The notes under the pieces: generated by a model
Told to the model about the DNA's origin: nothing
Database searches by the model: none
What the model saw: only the letters and a program-made list of their open reading frames with translations
In this document: positions 18,701 to 29,537 of the stretch, piece by piece
Layout: every line of letters begins with the position of its first letter
Position numbering within the stretch: position 1 is the first letter of the stretch
Assembly (NCBI GenBank): GCA_965644295.1
Contig: CBFFRP010000516.1
Span: 1-31,094 of the forward strand
DNA from: Paraphysomonas bandaiensis
Lineage: Eukaryota; Chrysophyceae
Length of the DNA stretch: 31,094 bases
Direction of reading: 5' to 3'
Made by a program: the position numbers and the translations under genes

Positions 18701-21700
18701 ACACCGTCAGGACAGCCTACTGCGCTACCGACAGGTCAACCCTCTGGTCAGCCTACTTGGATACCATCAGGGCTGCCTACTGGACAGCCTTCTGGAATAC
18801 CGTCAGAACAGCCAAGTGGTGCACCTTCAGTACAGCCTACTGGACAACCATCACGACAGCCAAGTGGTGTGCCGTCAAGACAACCTACTGGGATACCATC
18901 AGGACAGCCAAGTGATGTGCCGTCTGGGCAACCTACTGGGATGCCGTCAGGACTGCCAAGTGATGTGCCGTCAGGACAACCTACTGAGATACCATCAGGT
19001 CAGCCTACCAGTGTACCTTCTACATATCCTTCGTGTTCTCCAACTGTTGAGCCGTCATCAATTCCTAGTAACCTACCCAGTTCTCTACCTTCAGTGGTGC
19101 CAAGTGGTCTACCAAGCTACCAACCCACAACTCAACCATCGTCAACTCCATCATCGGTGCCTACTTCATCTCCTTCGCTAGTTCCAAGCTGCGTTCCTAC
19201 TGTGTTTCCGTCAGAGAATCCAACTTGCGTACCGACTGGCCACCCTAGCAGCACTCCAACTGCCTCCCCATCTCACAATCCCACTATTACCCCAACCTTA
19301 AAGCCAACACAGAAGCCTACTCTTCTCGGCGACACGATTCCACCAACTCAATTTCCTACATTCTCTCCTACTTTCAGTCCCACTGTCGTACCCGTGGTGC
19401 CTCCGAATGTACAGACCTGTACTCTTTCTAATGATGGAAGCTATGTGATTCTTGTGCTTGATGCTGCTTCAGACATGGGTGGACTTGGTAGTCAGTTTCA
19501 ATGCTCACAACTTTTTGATTTTAGTAGATCTGCTAGCTTTGTATGTCGCTGGAAGGAAAGTTCATCGAGAGTGTGGCTTCATTCAGCTTCATCTATTCTA
19601 GATGTTGGTGATTCTGTCACTATGAAAGGAGGCATACTGCGTGCGATGTGTCCTTCAGGAGCCAGTAAAGTCGAGTGCTCAAGATGGGCAACAGCTAGTT
19701 CCCAGTCATGCGTCGTACTGCCTCCTCCAAACCCCATATCTCCAGCGGTGTCCATATCCGCGCCATCTACTCTCGGGCAGTGCGATGATTTTGTTGTGGA
19801 TATTTCGGGGTCAAGTGGTTCGGGTGGACGTGGCTGGTGCGATTTTTCCGTGGATGTGTTCAGTTCTTCCAATTCCTCGTATTCTCTTCAGAATGCTTCT
19901 GAAATCAGGCGTTTCTATCATAGTGTATACAAATATACACCTCCCACACCCCTTCCTGGTTCGTACCTCAAAGCCAATGAGGTATACACTTTCGAGATTA
20001 GACTGTGCAACTTTCTTCAGAAATGTAGTTCCGCAATCCACAATGTTGCTGTCAAGGCCACAAGCGTTCCTGTTGCGACTATAGTCGGTCAGGCTCAAAG
20101 AAATGTGTATCGTCGATATCCGCTTGTGTTATCATCGCATGCGTATACGGCGAGCTGTGGGGCTGATAAAACCCAAAGGGGACTATCTTATTCATGGTTA
20201 GTTGAAAAGAACGGGACTATACAGGACGATCTTATTAACACCAACTCCGATTCGTCCAAGTTCAAATTATTGCCATATTCTCTCGATGTGGGAGAAGTGT
20301 ATACTATAGTCCTGAATGTCATGCACGATGTGTCGAAGATTAGTACCTCATCATCCGTTAAAGTAAGCGTTCTGCCGTCATCTGTAGTCGCTGTTATTGA
20401 AGGGGGTTCGGTACAGACTATGCGATATGGGGAATCCCTGGTTCTTGATGGCTCTGGAAGTTATGACAATGATTTGTATGATGTCGCTGGTGAGGCAGCT
20501 GGCCTTTCATTGTCGTGGAGCTGCACAGACTCTGTCAGTAGTAGCAGGGCTGGGTGTGGATTAACTTTGACTCCCGGTGAAAGTCTCGACACTGTGACCG
20601 TCACTGCTAATTCAGAGTCTCTGGTGAACACAGAAACCGTTGTGACCTTGACAGTATCTGGTTCCTATGACCGCTCTGATGTGGCTGTTGTGACTGTCAG
20701 AATCGCCCCACCACTCTCTCCCAAAGTTTCCTTGTCATTGTCGTCGAGAAAAGTGAAGTACGCAGAAAAGATTAAGGTACAGGCTCTTGTTGAAGCATTC
20801 TCCTCAACTACAGCTGAGTGGTCCATTAACGATGACAGCATCGATTTGGTGTCATCAGCGTTGACACCGGTTAGCAGAGTAGTTACACCAGGTAGATTGA
20901 CTGCGTTCAATCTTGTATTGGGAGGTAGTACGCTCTATATGGGAGCCTCATTTACGTTTACCTGCTCTGTGGGGAGTGCTTCATCATCCGTAACTGTGGA
21001 TGTTGTGGGTCCCCCTTCACCTGGCAGCTTCGTGGTTGACCCTACAAGTGGCTATGAACTGCAAGACAAGTTCATGATGATGGCATCACAGTGGACAGAT
21101 TCAGAGCTGCCACTGACGTATTCATTTGGCTACTTTTCTGCCAGTGGTGACCTGTTGACGCTGCACGCGAGGTCGGAGTTGACATACATCAGCAGCACTC
21201 TTCCCGCAGGCTCTCCCAGTGTGAATCATAGTGTGAGTTGTCAAGTTACCGTGTACAATTTATTGGATGCCAATGCTGTGGAGTTTTACACTGTAACTGT
21301 TGAGCCAGTTACTTCGACCCCGGAAGACCTGTCGTCTATTGTTGTCGATCTTTTAATGGAAAGTGAAAGTAGTATAGATACGACGAAACAGACTATAGCT
21401 GTACTGACAGGCGTCATCAACACAGTAAACTGCTCTCTATCTCCTGATTGCGCTTCCCTGCATCGGTATGATTGTGGTTCTACGTCCCATTCCTGTGGCA
21501 AATGCTGGACTGGATACTTTGGAGCAGAAGGAGATGCGAATTCTGTGTGCTACTCGGGCTCTTCAAATATTGAAACACTGGGGTTGTTATGTGGTACTGA
21601 TAATGACTGTGGAATGTATCAGAGCTGTACAGAGCAAGTTTGCGAGTACATGTCGAAGCAATGTCCTCGCAATTGTACGGGAAGGGGAATATGTCAAATG

Positions 21701-24700
21701 GAAGATATTTCGACTGGAAATGTCGTTGGTCTTTGTCGAGCTGATGATGTTTCTTGTCGAGCTGTCTGTGTTTGTGATAATGGTTTTTCTGGTGACGCTT
21801 GTGATACATCAACTGAGGTACTTGAAATCAAGCAGCAGTCGAGGTGGCAATTGATTGACTCTGCATCGACAACTGTGGTGTACAGTGATGCTACCTCGGA
21901 TAACATCGTAAGTGCTGTTGCGACAGTATCTCAGTTGTCTGCTAATCCAGCTGAGCTGACACCCGATGCGTGTGTCATATTGTATGATCTTGTGTACTTC
22001 TTGCTTGATAGTGCCGATGTTCTCGAATTGGCATATGAGGAGGTTAGCGTATACAAAGCGATTGATACGTGCTCTTCAATTGTTACTAACCCCTCATCTC
22101 GACGACGGTTAACTGCCTTCAGCAACTGGACATCGTCCGCCGAATTGATCGACAAGTACTCTGATTTAATTTCTTCACAGATGGTGACTGGTCAGAAAGA
22201 TGTAGCATATGTTCAATCATTATCACGGGTTGTATCTGCCGTGCGATCATTGGATGGTAGTGGGTTTGCGGTCACATTGCCACGAACAGGTGAAGAAGAG
22301 GCCCTTGATATTCAGAAGTCTGTGGTTATAATCAATGGGAGTAAGGCAGAGAGTGTATCTTCTGTCGCTGTGAGTGTTATTGAAAGCGCAGCTAAGCTAT
22401 ATCAAAACAGTTCTAATTTTACCTCCAATCCGATAAATATTCGAATTACGACCCCCCGCAGTGGAAAAGCTTTCGAGAAAGTTATGGTGGTACTGAGAAA
22501 TCACAAACCCTTACATGGCAGCTTATTTAATACCACAAATACGTCATTCACGACGAGCTGCTTAGATTACGACCACAGCGTACACAACTATACCTGTCCG
22601 GGATCAAATTTTATTGTATCCCACGAGTGCACCGGAACTCCGAGAATACTGAAGACCACTTGTCCTTTCTTTCAGACAATACCAGAGTGTCGTGTCATTG
22701 TTGGTGGAGTTATGATTTCTGACAGCAAAACTTGCGAAGTGGTTGGCTTCACCGAGACTAATACAACATGTCGGTGCGTGATCAACTATGCGCAATCGAA
22801 ACGATTGCTGTCGTCAACTAGCGATAACGCCCTACGCTCATCTGGGTCATTGGAAGTTGTTGCTATAATGGAAAATACATATACTGATTTCGTTGAAACC
22901 ATTTTAGAGTCGGATAATATCACAGCTGCTGGTATTAGGTACTTTACATATGTATGCAATGCACTGGTAGTTTAACACACAACTTGTAGGGACGTATTGC
23001 TCGTGATCATAATGTTTTTTTCTATGTGGGCAGTGGGTTTGGTATCTATGCTAGAATTAACTCGTGTTTCGTTCACGCATAAACAAAACAAGATTCGACA
23101 CAAATCGGTAGTTGGAAATCGAACTACGAAGAGTGGCTTAGAGGAGAGCGACACTAGTGTACAGAAAAAATATTTGTTGAATTACATCAGGTATTGTGTG
23201 TTAGGTTGTATTTAAGTACCACTTGATCAATACAACGTAGGGAACTTGTGCCTTCCGTGTTTCAGTCCCATGGCTCTTCATGGCAGTGTCTAGTTTCCGA
23301 AGTGGCAAAACACCACAGGTAGACGTTCGCTCTATATACCACTTTATTTTAATTTCGAACTGGGTAGATATGTTGTTATGATTTTGGCCAATGGACCGGA
23401 TGCTGAAGAAAGACGGTTACAAGCTGGACTGCATGTGTTAACTGTGCAAACAATGCTTATGTTTTTAATTGCAATTTTTTATGATGTGGAGTACCCCACT
23501 GATGATGGCACATGTGGTACATACGTAGACGAGAAATCATGTTTGTCGGAGCGGTCCATGTTCGATACGAGTACGACCACGTGTGAGTGGAATCTCAGCG
23601 ACGATGGCGGTGGCTCATGTATGTGGGTGGAGCCAACGATATCGTATAAGGTGCAGTATGATGCGCACGAAGTATGTTTTCTATTAACGGACTATATAGG
23701 TCATTGTTATAATATCAGTCCTGATAGCTGTTCTCACGGCGCCCATCAACCTGGTTGTTGATTTTCTCTTCGAGGTTTGAAATAAAGTATTGCATCCTAA
23801 TATTTAAATAATGTGTGCGATACGACAGGACATATTGAGTGCCCCTACTGCAGATGAGAATAAAGTAGATTCTATGGTTCAGAGTGTGGGACGCCGAATG
23901 AGCCAGGTAGCACGAAGAGCATCCAATGTCGTTACGACTTCCGTGCATGCGGCTGTTAATAGTATGGGTAAAGCGAAAACGAAAAAAGCTTGGGGATTAA
24001 CTCGACTCAAGAGCTCATTTGTTCTTGATGATACTACTCGCACACTACCTCCCGCTGTAATAAGTAGCCATGCGTTAGCCAGGGGTGCACTAGGAAGCTC
24101 TTTAAAGCGTCTTTCGAGTGTGGGTATCCTTGAAGATACTGAAAAGGGAGAATCTAAAGTACTGAGTCAGTCCAGCACAATTAGTCTCGATGCTATTGTC
24201 TGTAGTAGCAAGGCGCGTAGAAGAAAAGCCAAACTGGCGAGACGCTACGGCACGGTGCCATCGCATGAGATTCGATCGACGTCCTCAGTTGGGCCTGATG
24301 TAGTTGCAACCGAGAAGTTGGATTCAGTCACATTTGACCAATTCTTAGAAGATTTCCATGATCAACGTGCCAAGCTAACTGGAAAATATCTTCGAGATTT
24401 TGATGATCGCTGGGGGTAGGACTACTTAATTTATATCTGTATATAAGTAACTGTTGTTTAAAGTTGGGACGCTAAAGCCGGTCGTTTTAGGGCTGATCGG
24501 GCGTGGGCATTGCCATGTACACCATCGATTGAAGGTTTGATTGGCTTGGAGATTCAGAATGTGTCTTCTATATGTAGCGAAAAAATCAATAAACTACGCA
24601 TCGCTACAGATGTGCATACAGGTGCAATGTAGTTGACAGTGTGACGAATATGTTGTTGTTATGTTGTACGTGTTTAGGATTGGAACTGCTTCACCTGTTT

Positions 24701-26479
24701 GTTATTGATCTCCTCGGACGAAATAGTCCAGCTGGAAGAATATTTCAAACAAAAACTGAAGAGGAGTAAGTAGATTTTAGTATACCATAACGTTGTTATG
24801 TAAGTTTTCCGATTTGCAGTTTCAAGCACTCATTTGTAGTCACCAAGACAGCAAAGATTCTGGCATGGATTTGTGTTATCTTTTTGAACTTATTTTTTGC
24901 CTATTTTTCCATCCTTCGTGGTATGTCAAGAACCTACGGTTGGCAGAAAGGGTATTGCATAGCATGCGCTATACAATTTATCATTGAAGTTTTGTTCTAT
25001 GAGACCTCTGAATGTATATGGATCAATTATGGTATCCCGCAAGTAAGTGATTGTATAATATCTGTAGCGTGTTAATGTCTCTGCTAGCTTGTCAGTGCTG
25101 ATGTGGAGCGTACGATTACGGCCCTGACGGGCACCATTGATTATGCATTTTCGCCAGTGAAGAGGAAATTACCCCTTCTAGACACACCTTCATATTTCTT
25201 CGTGAGCACTAGAGTGGCTGAAAACTTCAATGATCTATTTGAGAGCTCTATCGTGCTGGCGTTTCACTCTTACTATCCACCCTCACGTATGGGCCGCGAC
25301 TGGCGAGAAAATACCAGTGATAATGTGTTGGGGTTGAAGCGCTCTAAGAATCGTACACGAGGGGGCGTAATGGGATTCTTGGGGCGTGTAAGTGTTGTTG
25401 CAATGTTAGTTACTCTGCTCAAGTATATTGGGACGATAAATATCCGCCTTCAGCGGGTTATTCTTCATAGCATACAGCCAATTATAATTGCTTTTGTATT
25501 CGTACTGCTATCCAACCTTCAGTCCAACCCATGGTATGGCTACGTTTTGCTTGGTATCATCTTATTCGAAGTTTTAAGGAGAATGATATCGAATCGTACA
25601 GTTACCAAGTCAATACCTGATGGTGTGTCACCATTAGTTGGTGTGCCATTGGAAATTGAATCATCTGAAAATGGATCATACCAAATGAAAAGCGGTGAGG
25701 AAATGCCGCGGAGAGTTATATCTAATTCCAGTGATGAAAATTTGTCTCAACAGAGGTCGCGGTTGGTGTCGACTGACTCTTCGGCTGACATTGTGAGACA
25801 ACGCAGTTGGTCATTTGGATTGGACAGTGCAATATCTAGACACCGTGCCGGGAGCTATGTATCGGACAGTGGTGATATCAGTGTGAGTGATGAGGAATAC
25901 AATAGTAAGCGCCGCACGGGCTTGTCAACAGCACGCGAAGAGCTCTCAGCGAGGATTAGGGCCGGCAGTTTTGCTTCCTCAACTGGGGATGAATATGACG
26001 ATGTCGGTGTAAGAGTTCCCGATGAAAACGAGGGAACCCGAATGAGGCTGACCAGCATCACTGAGCTGGATGAGCTGTATTACCCACACTCTGACAGCGA
26101 GTATGCGGCGAAAGCCAGGGGCGATACGTTGGACTCAGAAGATATAAGTGAAGAGCGTGACAAATTTTCATTTGATTTTTCTTCGTCGAGTAGTGGTGTG
26201 TCATTCCTTGGCGAAGTTTACTCCATCACATCATCTTCCGAGTCGTCGAAAGAAGTTGTTCATGATGTGATGCCTCATTCACTAGACTGTGATAGTGGTG
26301 ATAATCACAACGACAGTTCTCATGATGGAAGTATTCGATCTCGTGATCAGTACTCGATTTCCAGTTCGTCGACTAACGATGATCGATACATGAGTTCATC
26401 TGATAGCTCAGTCAATTATCTGTCGATGTGTGAGAGTTCATCGAGTGAAACTAACAAGGTGGATGCATTGCCCTCTTGA
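15754..26479 (+). CDS. Giant NHL/LRR/PT-repeat/REJ-like multi-pass membrane protein, 11 exons
   Basis: Exons: 15754-15814, 15864-22938, 22990-23190, 23241-23318, 23368-23650, 23700-23774, 23829-24415, 24464-24621, 24678-24765, 24820-25042, 25088-26479. All introns are GT..AG, 45-56 nt. The joined frame is 10,221 nt, 3406 residues, with no internal stop. Signal peptide 1 to about 17; NHL-type repeats about 36-364 (TVAGNG, DGVGT and DGIGT motifs); LRRs about 430-646; PT repeats about 658-1198; REJ/PKD-like Ser-rich region about 1208-1839; cysteine-rich EGF-like module about 1888-2003 (CVCDNGFSGDACD). A stalk with a Cys cluster follows to about 2375. Hydrophobic segments lie near 2380, 2491, 2567, 2880, 2914, 3043, 3066 and 3090, then a Ser/Asp-rich tail to 3406. 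The membrane half, with DLLGRNSPAGRIF and INYGIPQ, recalls polycystin-1-like proteins, but I recognise no PLAT or channel domain. A surface receptor or adhesion role is inferred. The 23651 and 23775 junctions are the least certain. Confidence 0.85.
15815..15863 (+). other. Intron 1 of the giant membrane-protein gene
   Basis: 49 nt, GTAATG..GATTAG, with TACTAAC as a strong branch-point motif (about 15835). It splits a Gly codon after residue 20, right behind the signal peptide. The equivalent intron of the paralogue (29599-29647) looks identical base for base. Confidence 0.88.
17092..17740 (+). other. Leucine-rich repeat domain (nine plant-type repeats)
   Basis: Nine 24-residue repeats with the pattern LxxLxLxxNxLxGxIPxxLgxLxx, for example LVILNMGFNSLTGSLPSSL and LSYLDLSRNLLSGSIPSYI. 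They are preceded by a cysteine/tryptophan cap (WCIWTGITC). This form is typical of plant and stramenopile receptor ectodomains and usually binds ligands or partner proteins. Confidence 0.9.
17780..19390 (+). repeat. 12-bp / 4-residue PT repeats encoding a Pro-Thr/Ser stalk
   Basis: The coding repeat follows x-P-(S/T)-G with variants, giving strings such as PSGQPTGQPSG. Because the period is a multiple of three, the other plus-strand frames also stay open over hundreds of codons. Within it 18171-18518 and 18519 to about 18850 form a second-order 348-bp tandem duplication. The protein is probably an extended, O-glycosylated spacer between the LRR domain and the REJ-like region. Confidence 0.93.
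18171..18850 (+). repeat. 348-bp tandem duplication within the PT stalk
   Basis: 18171-18518 is repeated from 18519 to about 18850. Only two substitutions were noticed (ACAAGGACACC/ACAGGGACACC and CCACTGGACAG/CCACTGGGCAG). Each unit adds 116 residues in frame. The near identity, against older 12-bp repeats that have drifted, shows a recent expansion. Confidence 0.9.
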
Positions 26480-27200
26480 GAGGCAGTTTCATTCCACAGG
26501 AAAGAATTCCTGTAACTATATCTGCACAATCGACTTGTGAGAGATAATTGAGAGTGTTTTAGTTACATTTTTAGTTTTTTAGTTTTTTAGTTAGTTAGTA
26601 CTATTAATTTTAGTGGATAGTACATTTCTTGATCATCTAGTAGAAGTATATGATCGTATTACTGAGAAGCTCTTTGCTGTATAGCCATTCTAAGTTAACT
26701 TACATATAAAATCGTATCTATGACTTCAGGAATAAAGTAATTCGTTCAGCTTGGACAGCTAGGAAAAAGTATTTTATCGCATCCGTTATAATTCAGTACT
26801 GGCACTGTTATGTACCCCTTTACTGGTTCTGATCTATTTGAACACTCAAAGCTCTGTTTCATGTCAACTTTTTGTTTGGCATTCTATTCTTTAAAGCATG
26901 TTGTATGGTGTCGTTTTCTCTCATTCTCTTCAGTTGGGAGAACTGTTGGCCTTCTTATATTGGCTTCCAATAATTTTGAAGTATATGTTATATGACTGGT
27001 TTCCGAGCAGTTTTTGTAGGAACGTATTGTGATTCGTCCTAGTAGAGGAAGGAAGCAGTGTTGTGATGTGTGCTTGTAACTAATAACCATGACCTAGATG
27101 TGGTCTTCAGCTGTCATCTCAGAAGGCGTAGTTCATACCTCGGGCACGTCAATAAAATACACTATACTTTGATCGCCTGTGGCGTAGAGTACGAAGTAAC
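26480..27200 (+). other. 3' flank of the receptor gene, probable 3' UTR
   Basis: Contains a low-complexity TTTTAG run (about 26560-26600) and AATAAA hexamers at 26731-26736 and 27151-27156 that could be polyadenylation signals. Short open frames here show no recognisable domain. Confidence 0.35.
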
Positions 27201-27222
27201 ATATCTAGAATGAAGTGTTACT

Positions 27223-27325
27223 AAGTGTGAATAGAAGTAAGTTTTACTAGTGTTTACAAAGTGTGAATAGAAGTAAGTGATACTAGTGTTTACTAAGTGT
27301 GAATAGAAGTAAGTGTTACGAAGTT
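27223..27325 (+). repeat. 36-bp tandem repeat, about three units
   Basis: AAGTGTGAATAGAAGTAAGT starts units at 27223, 27259 and 27295; each of the first two continues with a TACTAGTGTTTAC block. The spacing is exactly 36 bp. No function is visible. Confidence 0.85.
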
Positions 27326-27574
27326 ACACACAAAGTAACATCATATCTTATCAAAAACTCACTTAATATTCAATTGATTAAAATTGTGGTGAACATTTCT
27401 CACCATGACTGTCATTCATCTAATCTATATCGCCTCTACTACAAGTCTGTAATCATTATCAGCAAATCTTAGATAGTCACGATCTTATGCAATCAATGTA
27501 CAATATTCAGTTTCACAAATATAGTTCTGATCATTTCATTAGTTAATGTAATACTGTTTTAAACTACTGTGTTA

Positions 27575-27665
27575 GAATTGGATTTTCACTGAATTTAACT
27601 TTGCTCTACACGTAAACCTTAATCTTATCTGTTATATAGTCACACATCAGTAACTGAATTTCCGG
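27575..27665 (+). repeat. Partial dispersed repeat (family of the 572-bp repeat)
   Basis: GTTAGAATTGGA, TTTAACTTTGCTCTACACGT and AACCTTAATC match the reverse complement of 1837-1890. CACATCAGTAACTGAATTTCC matches the reverse complement of about 1655-1680. The intervening about 150 bp are lost, so this is a decayed copy. Confidence 0.55.
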
Positions 27666-27669
27666 ACAC

Positions 27670-29360
27670 GAGCTGATGTCTGAGTATGCACATTTAGTGC
27701 AGATGCGTGAGCCAACCGTATTTAATCCTCAAAATGAGCAGTACGTTAGTCGAGAAGATTACCACCACATCGCAAGATATTTTCTGCAATAAACGTTACA
27801 AAATATGTTTTCTTAGAAGTCAGCTATATCCACACAGCAGCTTATCAGCTAGCTTCCGTATATATAAGTTGTTTGTAGCACACGTACAAGTGCAACGAGA
27901 TAATACTTTTATTGCAATATCTCTTATTATAATAAAAGAATGATGACATTATTGGTTGCTCTGGGAGTAGTAAGTGTACCCGCAGGACATAATCGTGACT
28001 TCCCATCATCATAGGCATATGTATCACCTGTTGATACTGCGTCTGTAAAATCAGCTCCTACTACATCTGCATAAACCTCAGAAACATCTAATTGCTAGTA
28101 TGAGATTGCAATCTTTGAACATAGATGCCTACATTTTCTTTGGCAAGAATATGTTGATAAATGTCTTGAGCACGACGAGTGAATCATACGTCCCATCGTT
28201 TCCAGTGGTTTCCCACCCATTGTCACACAACTTATGAATGAAATATAGTTTTCATGTACGGCTATGTTACCTCTCCTCGACAGCTGTCCCATCTAGGCTG
28301 GAAGAAGGAAGGATGTCAAGTACAAGATAAAGTAGTAATTAATGAAGAATTTATTTCTTTTAAGTGTGATATTTTACTATACATACTCCAATCACTCTAT
28401 TTGTTGGTGCGTGTGTTTGTCGGTGCCATGTTTTCCTCTGAATTTCATGAATGGAATCAGAGATTTCCACAGATCATAATCATACGTACACTCTTGTCAT
28501 AACAATACGCTCAATACATAAGAGTATATGCATGTAACGGTCAGTTCTATCAGTATTGAGAGTTCAGTTCATGTGAATGGGATGATACTCTGATAGAGAC
28601 ATCTCTAAGTATGTATAGAGGATAGAATGTGCTCTATTTGATAACATATTCAAGAAGATCTCCTGCAGGTTACTATAATGCTGCATGTTGTATGGGGATA
28701 CTCTATAAGATCATCACTCCTCTAGACATGCTGTGCATGTGTACATACATGGACATATATGGACATCTGCTGTATATAGATTTTTGTAGACGAATTTAGG
28801 CGTATTTTAAGCTTATTACAGGCTTTTTAGCATAAAAAACCGCTTTTATATAAAGAGTTCAATAAAAGTTGGCGGTCTTTATTCAGACCAGGCCTGAAAA
28901 CCTCAAAAAAACGACAAAACAGTAACATATAGAAACACACGTTACAATATTAACCTCTTAAAGTGTTGATACAAAGTATTCACTATAGATGATTGAGACA
29001 TGAATATCTTCCCAACAAGTAGTCGACATGACCGGAGAGAGGAGTTATTTCATCGCATAATGAAATTACACACATATAATGCGGTCAACTATCGTATGGA
29101 TGACATATTTTTTGTTTAGGCCCTGTTGGATTCATACAATGGATTTTGGTGCTGGATTTTCATTCACTGGATTTTTGAGAAATTCCACTGGCTGAAAAAC
29201 CAAAAAATATACACCACATCTTCAAACATGACATAAATTTGTTAGGAATATTCCCACATATACATATGGTGTGATCCACCCGCCCCACACACTACTTTTT
29301 TTTATAGGATAGTCAAGCTGTTCCACAGACAATCATGCAGAAAGTTGACACGAAGTTTTA
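27670..29360. other. Intergenic, no gene supported
   Basis: About 1.7 kb. On the minus strand, 27950-28260 shows two open stretches in different frames separated by a 45-nt intron-like GTAGGC..ATTAG, but they do not join in frame, so at best this is a decayed gene. The rest (28300-29360) is AT-rich with homopolymer runs and nothing recognisable. Confidence 0.35.
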
Positions 29361-29361
29361 T

Positions 29362-29414
29362 GAAGTGAAGTGAGACGACAGCTTCCACACACTCCGAAGT
29401 GACTATACGGAGAT
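29362..29414. repeat. Inverted counterpart of 15531-15583
   Basis: GAAGTGAAGTGAGACGACAG.. to CGGAGAT is the reverse complement of the segment upstream of the first receptor gene and here directly abuts the shared 124-bp block. The segment also contains a short inverted repeat, CTCCG..CGGAG. Confidence 0.75.
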
Positions 29415-29537
29415 ATGTATACATAACAAGAGTGAGTGTGATGGTTAAACACAACTAACAAACACACATATACACACTCTCATCAGATCAGACACTCTTC
29501 AGCCTCTTCAGTCCCAGTGCTCTGCTCATCCACTGAT
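29414..29537 (+). promoter_or_regulatory. Conserved 124-bp upstream region of the paralogue
   Basis: Identical, as far as read by eye, to 15630-15753, ending at the ATG. Retention of the whole block suggests the two genes share core promoter and 5' UTR signals, or that the region was recently homogenised. Confidence 0.55.

Noticed and set aside
17766-19181. 471- and 283-codon frames overlapping the PT stalk
   Set aside because: A 12-bp repeat period keeps all forward frames open; the frame continuous with the LRR and REJ-like parts is the real one.
22973-22975. Stop codon at 22973-22975 as the end of the large protein
   Set aside because: It lies inside a 51-nt GTACTT..TTGTAG intron. Splicing leads in frame straight into a hydrophobic segment, and the following exons keep one frame to 26479.
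27950-28292. Minus-strand open stretches separated by an intron-like 45 nt
   Set aside because: No choice of the visible splice sites joins them in frame, and no domain is recognised; kept only as a remark in the intergenic entry.
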